A stretch of 64,000 nt of DNA from CALABS01 sp050260775 (GTDB lineage Bacteria > Pseudomonadota > Alphaproteobacteria > Rhodospirillales > Magnetospirillaceae): contig JBLNCP010000023.1 of NCBI GenBank assembly GCA_050260775.1, positions 1 to 64,000 on the forward strand, written 5' to 3'. Below are positions 8,071-16,950 of this stretch, one piece after another. The notes below the pieces were generated by a model that was not told where the DNA came from, did no database searches, and worked only from the letters and a program-made list of their open reading frames with translations. A program made the translations under genes and the position numbers. Each line of letters opens with the position of its first letter. The first letter of the stretch is position 1.

Positions 8071-8151
8071 GAGCCACAGAGGCACAGAGAAGTCGCAGAG
8101 GATATTGAAAATTCTTTCTCTGTGCCCGTCTCAGTGTCTCGGTGCCTCTGT
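8071..8151. repeat. Palindromic dispersed repeat between rdgB and hemW
   Basis: CACAGAGGCACAGAGAA (8075-8091) is matched on the other strand by TTCTCTGTGC (8116-8125) and by GGTGCCTCTGT (8141-8151), giving an imperfect long hairpin around an AT-rich centre. The cacagagg-cacagag wording recurs as a dispersed intergenic element in many bacterial genomes. It sits inside the rph-rdgB-hemW gene run and may be transcribed. Confidence 0.5.
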
Positions 8152-8172
8152 ATCCCATCCACCGGTGGGCCC

Positions 8173-9315
8173 ATGAAAGACCCCGGCTTCGCGATCTATA
8201 TCCACTGGCCGTTCTGCCTGTCGAAGTGCCCGTACTGCGACTTCAACAGCCATGTGGCGGCGACGATCGACCAGCCGCGCTGGCGGGCCGGTCTGCTGCG
8301 GGAGCTGGAGTGGTTCGCAGCGCAGGTGCCGGGGCGCACCGTGACCAGCGTGTTCTTCGGCGGCGGCACCCCCAGCCTGATGGATCCGGCCACGGCCGGA
8401 GCCCTGGTCGACCGGGTGGCGGCGCTGTGGCCGACCGCGCCGGGCCTGGAGGTGACGCTGGAGGCCAACCCCTCCACCGTCGAGGCCGGGCGCTTCCGTG
8501 ACTTCCGCGCCGCCGGGATCAACCGGCTGTCCCTGGGGGTGCAGGCGCTGGATGACGCCTCCCTGCGCTTCCTCGGGCGCCGCCACGATCTCGCCGAGGC
8601 CCTGGCCGCCCTGCAGGTGGCCCGCAGCACCTTCGATCGTTTCTCATTCGACCTGATCTACGCGCGCCCCGGCCAGAGCCCGGCCGCCTGGCGGGCCGAG
8701 CTGGCGCGCGGCCTCGATCTCGCCGGAGACCACCTGTCGGCCTACCAGCTGACCATCGAGGAGGGCACCGCCTTCGCGCCGGCCTATGCCCGCGGCGAGT
8801 TCGTCCTGCCCGACGAGGACGCCGCCGCCGAGATGTTCGACATCACCCAGGATTTGTGCACGGCCGCCGGCCTGCCCGCCTACGAAGTCTCCAACCACGC
8901 CCGGCGGGGGTCCGAATGCCGCCATAACCTGACCTACTGGCTGGGCGGCGACTACGTCGGCATCGGACCGGGGGCGCACGGCCGACTGAACCGGCAGGCC
9001 TTCCGCCAGCACCGGGCCCCGGGCGTCTGGCTGGAGCGCGTGGAGGCGGACGGCCACGCCACGCAGGCGAAAGACGACCTTGATCCCGTCACCCGCGCCG
9101 AGGAACTGGTGATGATGGGGTTGCGGCTTGCCGAGGGGATCGACGCCGCCACCTTCGAGGCGGCAGCCGGCCGGCCGCTGGCCGGGCTCCTGGATGCCGA
9201 GGCGGTGGCGGCACTGGCCGAAGACGGCTTCATCGAAAGCTCCCCCGCCGGCCTGCGGGCGGCGCGGCGGGGGATGCTGGTCCTCAACGCCCTGACGGCA
9301 CGGCTGCTGGCGTGA
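8173..9315 (+). CDS. hemW: Radical SAM haem chaperone HemW (formerly HemN-like oxidase)
   Basis: HemW-family proteins bind haem and a 4Fe-4S cluster and are thought to insert haem into respiratory enzymes; they were long misnamed coproporphyrinogen III dehydrogenase. The 380 residues show the radical SAM cysteines CLSKCPYC (about residues 15-22, CxxxCxxC), the SAM-binding FFGGGTPS stretch, and the HemW/HemN C-terminal region. It lacks the extra N-terminal cysteine motif of true HemN. The ATG at 8173 is used because homology starts at MKDPGFAIYIHWPF; an upstream frame extension enters the repeat. Its 3' end overlaps the convergent lipoprotein gene by 32 bp. Confidence 0.93.
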   Translation: MKDPGFAIYIHWPFCLSKCPYCDFNSHVAATIDQPRWRAGLLRELEWFAAQVPGRTVTSVFFGGGTPSLMDPATAGALVDRVAALWPTAPGLEVTLEANPSTVEAGRFRDFRAAGINRLSLGVQALDDASLRFLGRRHDLAEALAALQVARSTFDRFSFDLIYARPGQSPAAWRAELARGLDLAGDHLSAYQLTIEEGTAFAPAYARGEFVLPDEDAAAEMFDITQDLCTAAGLPAYEVSNHARRGSECRHNLTYWLGGDYVGIGPGAHGRLNRQAFRQHRAPGVWLERVEADGHATQAKDDLDPVTRAEELVMMGLRLAEGIDAATFEAAAGRPLAGLLDAEAVAALAEDGFIESSPAGLRAARRGMLVLNALTARLLA

Positions 9316-10711
9316 CGCGGGCTTCGACGCCCGGCGCGGTCGCGCCCATGATGGCCGGGAAGACGGCGGGAGCCGGGCTCACTTCGCGCGAGCCTCCCCG
9401 CACGATCTCGCGCACCGCCAACCCGCGCTGGGCCTGGCCGTCCGGCATCAGCCGGAAGATGCCGTCGACGCCGGCGAACCCGTTGGGATTGGTCAGCGCC
9501 GCCGCCGAATAGTCGGCCTGGCCGCCATGGGCCAGCTTGGCCGCCAGGGCGGTGGCGTCGTAGGCGAGCGAGGCCACGTTGCCGACCTGCTGCGACGGCA
9601 GCGGGCCGAACGCCTTGCCGTAGCGGGTCTCGAACGCCTGGTGGTCGGCGGTGGGCGGGGCGGCGTACCAGCCGCCGTTGAGGGCCGGCTCGTTGGCGAG
9701 CCTGGGATCGTCCCACAGCAGGGTCCCAAGCAGCTTCACTTCGCTCGGATCGACCTCGTAATAGGTGAGCAGAGCCGAGATGGTGCGCAGGCGGGTGCCG
9801 CTGTCGGGCAGCAGGACCGCGTCGAACGGCGGCGGGGGCACCGGGTCGGTCGAGCCCTTGGCGCGGCCGCGGGTGCGGGAATCATAGTCGGTGAAGCGCC
9901 GGACCACGGCGCTGTGATCCTGGGCGTTGGGGTCGTAGTACTCGATCTTGGCCAGCTGGGCCCCGTTGGCGGCCACCGCCGCCTTCAGGGCGTCGGCGAC
10001 GGTGCGGCCGTACTCGCTGTTGGGCGCGAGCAGGGCGAAGCGGTTCTTGCCCTGGGTGCGGGCGAAGGACACCACCCGCTCCACCTGCGGCCCCGGCAGG
10101 ATGCCCATGGCATAGACGCCGCCGCCGGCCGCGGCGCGGTCGGTGGTGAAGGCCAGCATGGGCACCGCCTGGTCGCGCGCGACCGGCGCCGCCGCCTTGA
10201 CCTCGGGCGAGAACAGCGGGCCGAGCACGATGTCGGCGCCCTGCGCCACCGCCTGCTGGGCCGCCGCCGCCGCTCCTTCGGCGGTGCCGTGGGTATCGAG
10301 CGGGATCAGGTTGAAGCGTTGGTCGGCGATCTCGAACATCGCCAGCTGGGCGGCGTTGGACAAGGCGGTGCCCCACGAGGCGTACTGGCCGGACAGCGGC
10401 ACCAGCAGCGCGGCGCGGACCTCGCCGCCCTTGTCGGTGGCCAGCGGCGCCGGGGCCGGCGGCAGGGTCTGGATCTGGATCTGCGGTTGCGGCGGCAGGG
10501 GAGGCTGCGGCTGCGGCGGGACCGCGGCCACCGGCGGCACCGGGCGCGGCGGCGCCTGCACCCGCGGCTGCGGGGCGCGGGGCGCCTCGGCGGTGGGCTT
10601 GGTTCCACCCATCCAAGGTGGTAGATCTGTGGTTTGACAACCGCTCAGCAGCAGGGCCGCGACGAATGGCAAGGCAGCGACACCGCGCCAAGGAACCGAC
10701 ATCCGGCGCAA
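9284..10711 (-). CDS. LpoA/YraM-like penicillin-binding protein activator, lipoprotein
   Basis: Predicted outer-membrane lipoprotein with a periplasmic-binding-protein fold, of the kind that activates class A penicillin-binding proteins (LpoA family) or belongs to the related ABC-type substrate-binding superfamily. A lipobox LLSGC ends the signal peptide (Cys25). Residues about 36-90 are a Pro/Gln-rich linker. The fold follows with LLVPLSGQYASWGTALSNAA, GADIVLGPLFSPEV, VPMLAFTTD, GKNRFALLAPNSEYGRTVAD, and LLGTLLWDD. The TTG start at 10711 is favoured by GGGAGG six bases upstream; ATG 10702 is an alternative. It sits next to rsmI and yraN as in gammaproteobacterial yraM-yraN-rsmI clusters, but is divergent here. 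Confidence 0.82.
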   Translation of the reverse strand: MRRMSVPWRGVAALPFVAALLLSGCQTTDLPPWMGGTKPTAEAPRAPQPRVQAPPRPVPPVAAVPPQPQPPLPPQPQIQIQTLPPAPAPLATDKGGEVRAALLVPLSGQYASWGTALSNAAQLAMFEIADQRFNLIPLDTHGTAEGAAAAAQQAVAQGADIVLGPLFSPEVKAAAPVARDQAVPMLAFTTDRAAAGGGVYAMGILPGPQVERVVSFARTQGKNRFALLAPNSEYGRTVADALKAAVAANGAQLAKIEYYDPNAQDHSAVVRRFTDYDSRTRGRAKGSTDPVPPPPFDAVLLPDSGTRLRTISALLTYYEVDPSEVKLLGTLLWDDPRLANEPALNGGWYAAPPTADHQAFETRYGKAFGPLPSQQVGNVASLAYDATALAAKLAHGGQADYSAAALTNPNGFAGVDGIFRLMPDGQAQRGLAVREIVRGGSREVSPAPAVFPAIMGATAPGVEARVTPAAVPSGR

Positions 10712-10728
10712 CGCAATCCTCCCGGTCG

Positions 10729-11622
10729 ATGGTCGAAGGCGAGCCCGAGGGTAGACTGCCGCGCCTGCGAAGTAAACCGGCCCCCGGCCTCTACCTGGTG
10801 GCCACCCCCATCGGGAATATGGGCGATATCACGCTGCGGGCCATCGAGGTGCTGGGCGCCGCCGACCTGGTGGCCTGCGAGGACACCCGCGTTACCGCCA
10901 AGCTGATGGCCCGCCTGGGTCTCGATCGGCCCCTGACCCCCTACCACGAGCACAACGCCGACAAGGCCCGCCCCGCCCTGCTGGCGCGGTTGCGCGAGGG
11001 GCAGGTGGTGGCATTGGTCTCGGACGCCGGCACGCCGCTGGTGTCCGATCCCGGCTATCGCCTCGTCAATGCCTGCGTGGCCGAAGGGCTGGCGGTCACC
11101 GCGATCCCCGGCGCCTCCGCCTCCCTCACCGCGCTGCAGCTGTCGGCGCTGCCCTCGGACCGCTGGCTGTTCGGCGGCTTCCTGCCGTCCAAGGCCACCC
11201 AGCGGCGCCAGGCGCTGCGCGAGCTGGAAGCGGTGCCGGCTACCCTGATCCTCTATGAATCCCCCAACCGGCTGGCGGAATCGCTGGCCGACATGGCGGC
11301 GGTGCTGGGTCCCCGCGACGCGGCGGTCGCCCGTGAACTGACCAAGCTGCACGAGGAGGTGGTGCGGGGGCCCCTGCCCGCCCTGGCCGAGCGCTATGCC
11401 CAATCGGGCCCGCCCAAGGGCGAGGTGGTGGTGGTGGTGGCGCCGCCCGGCGTGGCGGCGGAAGCCAGCCCCGACGATGTGGACTCCCGCCTGCGCACGG
11501 CGGTGGCGGAGGGGGCCTCGATCAAGGACGCCGCCGCGCTGGTGGCGGCCGAGACCGGCCATCCCCGCCGCGACGTCTATGCCCGCGCCCTCAGGCTGTT
11601 CCGCGACGGCAACGAGGCATGA
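10729..11622 (+). CDS. rsmI: 16S rRNA 2'-O-ribose C1402 methyltransferase
   Basis: SAM-dependent methyltransferase that modifies C1402 in the ribosomal P site together with RsmH. In 297 residues the tetrapyrrole-methylase fold is clear: GLYLVATPIGNMGDITLRA, EDTRVTAKLMARLG, ALVSDAGTPLVSDPGYRLV, the conserved IPGASASLTALQLS, and FGGFLPSK. The ATG at 10729 fits the family start; the frame is open further upstream (ATG 10666), overlapping the divergent lipoprotein gene. No clear ribosome-binding site precedes either. The stop overlaps yraN by 4 bp (ATGA). Confidence 0.96.
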   Translation: MVEGEPEGRLPRLRSKPAPGLYLVATPIGNMGDITLRAIEVLGAADLVACEDTRVTAKLMARLGLDRPLTPYHEHNADKARPALLARLREGQVVALVSDAGTPLVSDPGYRLVNACVAEGLAVTAIPGASASLTALQLSALPSDRWLFGGFLPSKATQRRQALRELEAVPATLILYESPNRLAESLADMAAVLGPRDAAVARELTKLHEEVVRGPLPALAERYAQSGPPKGEVVVVVAPPGVAAEASPDDVDSRLRTAVAEGASIKDAAALVAAETGHPRRDVYARALRLFRDGNEA

Positions 11623-12008
11623 CCCGGCGTCCCTTGGGAAATCCCCAGGCGGCGCGGGCGCGGGGCGCCCTGGCCGAGACCCTGGCGGTATGGTGGCTGC
11701 GGCTCAAGGGCTACCGCATCCTCGCCCGCCGGGTCGTCACCGGCCGCGGCACCGGCGCCGGCGAGGTCGACATCGTGGCGCGGCGCGGACGCCTGGTGGC
11801 GTTCGTCGAGGTCAAGGCGCGCGGTGGACTGACCGAGGCCCTGGAAGCGGTCACCGTCGCCCAGCGCCGCCGCATCGCCCGCGGGGCCGAGGCCTTCCTG
11901 GCGCAGCGGCCGGAGTTGCGGGGCTGCGGCGTGCGCTTCGATGTGGTGCTGGTTACGCCAAGACGCTTTCCATGCCACATTTCCGACGCCTGGCGGATGG
12001 ATGCTTGA
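11619..12008 (+). CDS. yraN: UPF0102 family protein (YraN, endonuclease-like fold)
   Basis: Small conserved protein of 129 residues with the restriction-endonuclease-like core of the UPF0102 family: RGALAETLAVWWL, then GEVDIVARRGRLVAFVEVKAR, in which the Asp, Glu and Lys make a PD-(D/E)xK-like set, and RRRIARGAEAFL. Biochemical role is not established for most members. It is translationally coupled to rsmI through an ATGA overlap, a pairing that is widespread. Length is normal. Confidence 0.93.
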   Translation: MTRRPLGNPQAARARGALAETLAVWWLRLKGYRILARRVVTGRGTGAGEVDIVARRGRLVAFVEVKARGGLTEALEAVTVAQRRRIARGAEAFLAQRPELRGCGVRFDVVLVTPRRFPCHISDAWRMDA

Positions 12009-12078
12009 GGCGGCGGCTAGCCGGCCGCTACACTTGCCACCACCTTCGATGCCCAGCCTAGAACGAGGACCTCGAGCC

Positions 12079-12687
12079 GTGACCAAGCTTCGCCCCATCT
12101 TAGCCGCCGCCATCGTCGTCACCGCCGCGGGAGCGCTGTCCGGCTGCGCCGGCGCCCTGATCGGCGCGGGCGCCACCGCCGGCGTTGCCGCCGCCGAGGA
12201 GCGCGGCCTTGACGGTACCGTCGACGACACCAAGATCCGGGCCGAGATCAATCATTATTGGTTCCAGCACGACGTGGAGATGTATCGCCAGGTCGGCATG
12301 ACCGTCAGCGAGGGCCGGGTGCTGCTGACCGGCGTGGTGCCCACCGACCAGGCCCGCGCCGACGCGGTGCGCCTGGCCTGGCAGGCCGCCGGGGTGCAGG
12401 AGATCTACAACGAGATCGAGGTCCGCCCCGAAGGCGAGGGGGTGATCGACCAGTCGCGCGACGTGGTGATCTCGCAGACCCTGAAGACTCGCCTGCTGTT
12501 CGACAAGGAGATCCGCAACATCAACTATACCATCGATGTGGTCGACGGCGTGGTCTACCTGATGGGGATCGCCCAGAACGACCGTGAACTCGAGCGCGTC
12601 ATCGCCTACGCCCGCGACATCGACAACGTCAAGCGGGTGGTCAGCCATGTGCGGCTGAAGACCGATCCGCGCCGCAATCGAGGCTGA
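12079..12687 (+). CDS. BON-domain outer-membrane/periplasmic lipoprotein (OsmY/DolP-like)
   Basis: Predicted lipoprotein of 202 residues with two BON domains (about 45-115 and 125-195), a fold associated with phospholipid or envelope stress functions in OsmY and DolP. The signal peptide ends in the lipobox ALSGC (Cys23), followed by a Gly/Ala-rich stretch. BON signatures include DDTKIRAEIN, SEGRVLLTGVVPT, AGVQEIYNEIEV, NYTIDVVDGVVYLMGIAQN and DIDNVKRVVSHVRL. GTG at 12079 is preferred since it gives a well-formed signal peptide; ATG 12049 would add ten residues. It follows yraN by 70 bp and is close to the next gene (4 bp), so they are likely co-transcribed. Confidence 0.85.
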   Translation: MTKLRPILAAAIVVTAAGALSGCAGALIGAGATAGVAAAEERGLDGTVDDTKIRAEINHYWFQHDVEMYRQVGMTVSEGRVLLTGVVPTDQARADAVRLAWQAAGVQEIYNEIEVRPEGEGVIDQSRDVVISQTLKTRLLFDKEIRNINYTIDVVDGVVYLMGIAQNDRELERVIAYARDIDNVKRVVSHVRLKTDPRRNRG

Positions 12688-12691
12688 GTCC

Positions 12692-13492
12692 GTGGGGCGC
12701 GCCGCCGGTCCCTATGCCGATCGGCTGGCCGCCTTGGCCGGGGCTCCCGACCGCGACGTGGCGCTGGCCGAGACGGCGCTCGCCATCGCGGCACCGGACC
12801 ATCCGGAGGTCCGGGTCGATACCTACCTCGCCCGCTGCCGGGCCCTGGCCAGCGGGCTCGGCGGGCGGCAGGCGGCCGAGCGCGGCCGGACATTGGCCGC
12901 CACCCTGGCCGACCATGTCACCGACGCGGAAGACGCCGACGCCGACGACCTGATCTGGGTGCTCGACCACCGCCGCGGCGGGCCGATGGCTCTCGGCATC
13001 CTGGCGCTGGAGGCGGCGCGCGCGGCAGGCTGGACGGCCGAGGGCCTGGCCTTTCCCGGGCATTTCCTCATCCGGGTCGAGGACGAGGACGGCGGCCGCG
13101 CCATCGTCGATCCCGGCGCGCGCCGGCTGGCCGATCCGCCGGCCCTCAGGGCGCTGTTGAAGGCGATCGCCGGAATCGACGCGGAACTGCGGCCGGAGCT
13201 GTGGACGGCGCTCGGCAATCGCGACATTCTGATCCGCCTCCAGAACGACGCCAAGATGCGGGCCCTGCGCGCCGGCCGGGTCGACAAGGCGCTGGCGGCG
13301 GTCGAGGCCGTGCTGCTGTTTGCTCCCGGCCACGCCGAACTCTGGCGCGAGGCCGGGCTGATGCACGTCCGCCTGGGCAACGTCGCCGCGGCGGTGTCGG
13401 CCCTCGAACAGTTCGTTTCGCGCACCCCCGAGGGGCTGGCGCGCCGGCGTGTCCTGCAGATGCTGCAGGACCTGCGCGCGCGGCTCACCTAA
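12692..13492 (+). CDS. SirB1-family protein (transglutaminase-like N-terminus, TPR C-terminus)
   Basis: A 266-residue protein with the SirB1 N-terminal domain, a degenerate transglutaminase-like fold (DLIWVLDHRRGGPMALGILA, AFPGHFLIRVEDEDGG, IVDPGARRLA) and C-terminal tetratricopeptide-like helices (about 205-260: RAGRVDKALAAVEAVLLFAPGH and the following repeat). The molecular role of this family is not known. A GTG start follows the preceding stop by four bases, so it is in one operon with the BON lipoprotein. gshB starts 20 bp downstream. Length and domain order are as in other alphaproteobacterial members. Confidence 0.8.
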   Translation: MGRAAGPYADRLAALAGAPDRDVALAETALAIAAPDHPEVRVDTYLARCRALASGLGGRQAAERGRTLAATLADHVTDAEDADADDLIWVLDHRRGGPMALGILALEAARAAGWTAEGLAFPGHFLIRVEDEDGGRAIVDPGARRLADPPALRALLKAIAGIDAELRPELWTALGNRDILIRLQNDAKMRALRAGRVDKALAAVEAVLLFAPGHAELWREAGLMHVRLGNVAAAVSALEQFVSRTPEGLARRRVLQMLQDLRARLT

Positions 13493-13512
13493 CCGATTTT
13501 CAGGAGCAGGCC

Positions 13513-14478
13513 ATGAGTCTCGCCGTCGCCATCCAGATGGACCCCATCGAAAACGTCGACATCAACGCCGATTCGACCTTCGCCCTGGCGCTGGAGGCGC
13601 AGCGCCGCGGCCACGCGCTGTTCCATTACCTGCCGCAGAACCTGGCGCTGAAGAACGGCCGGGTGCTGGCCTGGGTGCGGCCGCTCACCGTACGCCGCCA
13701 GCCCGGCAGTCATGCCGCCCTGGGCGAGGCGACGCTGGTCGACCTCGCCACCATGGACGTGGTGTTGATGCGCCAGGATCCGCCCTTCGACATGGCCTAC
13801 ATCACCGCCACCCACCTGCTCGAGCACATCCATCCCGAAACGCTGGTGGTCAACGACCCGGTGCATGTGCGTAACGCTCCCGAAAAGCTGCTGGTCACGC
13901 ATTTCGAGGGGCTGATGCCCCCCAGCCTGATCACCGCCGACCGCCGGCAGATCCTGGAATTCCGCGCCGAGGTCAAGGACATCGTCATCAAGCCGCTGTT
14001 CGGCAACGGAGGCGCCGGGGTGTTTCACGTGAAGCCCGACGACGAGAACCTCAACAGCCTGCTCGAGCTGTTCACCCAGCTCTATCGCGAGCCGGTGATC
14101 GTGCAGCAGTACCTGCCCGAGGTGCGCCAGGGCGACAAGCGCATCATCCTGGTGGACGGCAAGCCCGCCGGGGCGGTGAACCGGGTGCCCAAGGCCGGCG
14201 AGGCGCGCTCCAACCTGCACGTGGGCGGCACCGCGGTGAAGGCCGAGCTGACCACCCGCGACCGCGAGATCTGCGACGCCATCGGCCCGACGCTGCGCGA
14301 GCGCGGCCTGGTGTTCGTCGGAATCGACGTTATCGGCCCTTACCTCACCGAGATCAACGTCACCTCGCCCACCGGCATCCAGGAAATCGACCGCTTCGAC
14401 GACACCTGCATCGAGGCGCAGATCTGGGACGCCATCGAGCTGCGCCGGGCGTCGACCGCCACGGTGCCGACCGCCTGA
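13513..14478 (+). CDS. gshB: Glutathione synthetase
   Basis: ATP-grasp ligase that joins gamma-glutamylcysteine and glycine to form glutathione. The 321 residues have the N-terminal substrate domain (MSLAVAIQMDPIENVDIN, MDVVLMRQDPPFDMAYI), the lid (NDPVHVRNAPEKL), the ATP-grasp motifs DIVIKPLFGNGGAGVF and VQQYLPEVRQGDKRIILVDG, and the metal-binding C-terminus VGIDVIGPYLTEINVTSPTG. The ATG at 13513 follows AGGAGCAGG. It probably ends the yraN-to-gshB run, with a hairpin just beyond the stop. Confidence 0.98.
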   Translation: MSLAVAIQMDPIENVDINADSTFALALEAQRRGHALFHYLPQNLALKNGRVLAWVRPLTVRRQPGSHAALGEATLVDLATMDVVLMRQDPPFDMAYITATHLLEHIHPETLVVNDPVHVRNAPEKLLVTHFEGLMPPSLITADRRQILEFRAEVKDIVIKPLFGNGGAGVFHVKPDDENLNSLLELFTQLYREPVIVQQYLPEVRQGDKRIILVDGKPAGAVNRVPKAGEARSNLHVGGTAVKAELTTRDREICDAIGPTLRERGLVFVGIDVIGPYLTEINVTSPTGIQEIDRFDDTCIEAQIWDAIELRRASTATVPTA

Positions 14479-14484
14479 GGGGCC

Positions 14485-14508
14485 GGCCTGCCATCGCAGA
14501 TGCAGGCC
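14485..14508 (+). terminator. Stem-loop after gshB
   Basis: GGCCTGC (14485-14491) pairs with GCAGGCC (14502-14508) around a 10-base loop, seven bases past the gshB stop. No T-run follows. The rest of the 185-bp gap to the convergent kinase gene shows no gene; it holds a short direct echo (tatgcggttgcatgcggttg) near 14533-14552. Confidence 0.4.
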
Positions 14509-14663
14509 CCCGCCGCATGGTCGGCGATCTGCGTATGCGGTTGCATGCGGTTGGTGAGCCGCTAAGCCGTTGATCCATCAGGTGATTGGATGGTGCTTTC
14601 CGGACGGGGCGGCCTCCGGGAGGGCGGTGCCCCAGCGGCACCCCGGGTCGACCAACTGCAATC

Positions 14664-16199
<1,536 letters not shown>

Positions 16200-16486
16200 T
16201 GGCGTCCCCTTTTCCAATCCACGGGCGTGCCCATCCTAACCCGAAAGTATAGTCGGGGGGAAGGCGTGTGCGCAGGGGGACCGGCGAGACATGGTTTTGG
16301 CTGAATGCCAGACCGATGACGGTCGCGGGATGCATGACCGAGAGAGCGCACGGCCGCCCCGGCCCAGCGTGAGACCACCTACGCGCGCTTCGGTAGCCAA
16401 GCGATAGAGAGGCCTTTGTGCCCTATCGGCAATCCACCTCAAATCCTAACATCGACCTTGCGTCAGAAGAATGAGGGGTGCCGTCC
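16200..16486. other. Divergent intergenic region between kinase and AT-rich membrane protein gene
   Basis: 287 bp without a gene. On the minus strand a TATACT hexamer (16246-16251) lies about 47 bp before the kinase start and may be its -10 box, but no matching -35 is seen. The right half becomes AT-richer toward the membrane protein gene. Nothing else is recognised. Confidence 0.4.
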
Positions 16487-16888
16487 ATGAATTCATTTAT
16501 AGACGGCGTGTTATTGTTGTTTGCAGCAACACTGTTCAACCCGATTACCCTGATGGTTTCTGCTCTGCTGATATGGATCTCCATAACGGAATTCCGCTCC
16601 TGCACTCATTCACCCAAACTCTGGATCATTTGCCTTTTGCCCCTTGGATGGATAGGAGGAATTTTTTGGGCAAGTTGGCTGCATTTCGAGCCGGGAAAAT
16701 CTGTCCCAGATTGGGCTGAAGCCGGGCTATTTGGATTTCTAATACTGAGCGTCCTGTTAACTATGGTATTTCTATATGTGTTCCATGGGGCGCGGTATTT
16801 CGTTCTGGCATTCGCGGGGATCAATCTTTACCTGACCATATTTGTCGTCGTCTTTGGCGGCATGTGGATGACCGCGACCGGACCTTGA
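16487..16888 (+). CDS. Small multi-pass membrane protein of unknown function, AT-rich
   Basis: A 133-residue protein that I do not recognise. It has about four hydrophobic helices: FIDGVLLLFAATLFNPITLM with the following segment, WIICLLPLGWIGGIFWASWL, LFGFLILSVLLTMVFLYVF, and FVLAFAGINLYLTIFVVVFGG. There is no signal peptide cleavage site. ATG 16487 is chosen since GAGGGG lies eight bases upstream; GTG 16478 is possible. Base composition is about 45-50% G+C, far below the neighbours, with many A/T-ending codons. This suggests acquisition from a low-GC source. It stands alone between a kinase and comM, with a hairpin at its 3' end. Confidence 0.7.
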   Translation: MNSFIDGVLLLFAATLFNPITLMVSALLIWISITEFRSCTHSPKLWIICLLPLGWIGGIFWASWLHFEPGKSVPDWAEAGLFGFLILSVLLTMVFLYVFHGARYFVLAFAGINLYLTIFVVVFGGMWMTATGP

Positions 16889-16925
16889 CAGCCAAAACGG
16901 TTTGATAGCACCCCTTTTAGCTGTC
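16887..16925 (+). terminator. Candidate stem-loop after AT-rich gene
   Basis: GACAGC-c-AAAA (16887-16897) can pair with TTTT-a-GCTGTC (16915-16925), a 10-bp stem with one mismatch and a 17-base loop overlapping the stop codon. It may end that transcript before comM; evidence is the inverted repeat alone. Confidence 0.35.
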
Positions 16926-16950
16926 GACTTCCTGTGGCACTCTACCACCC

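Noticed and set aside
16471..16719. Alternative frame beginning at 16471 in the AT-rich gene
   Set aside because: It overlaps the 133-residue membrane protein in another frame, has mixed composition and no helices; the longer frame with a good ribosome-binding site is preferred.
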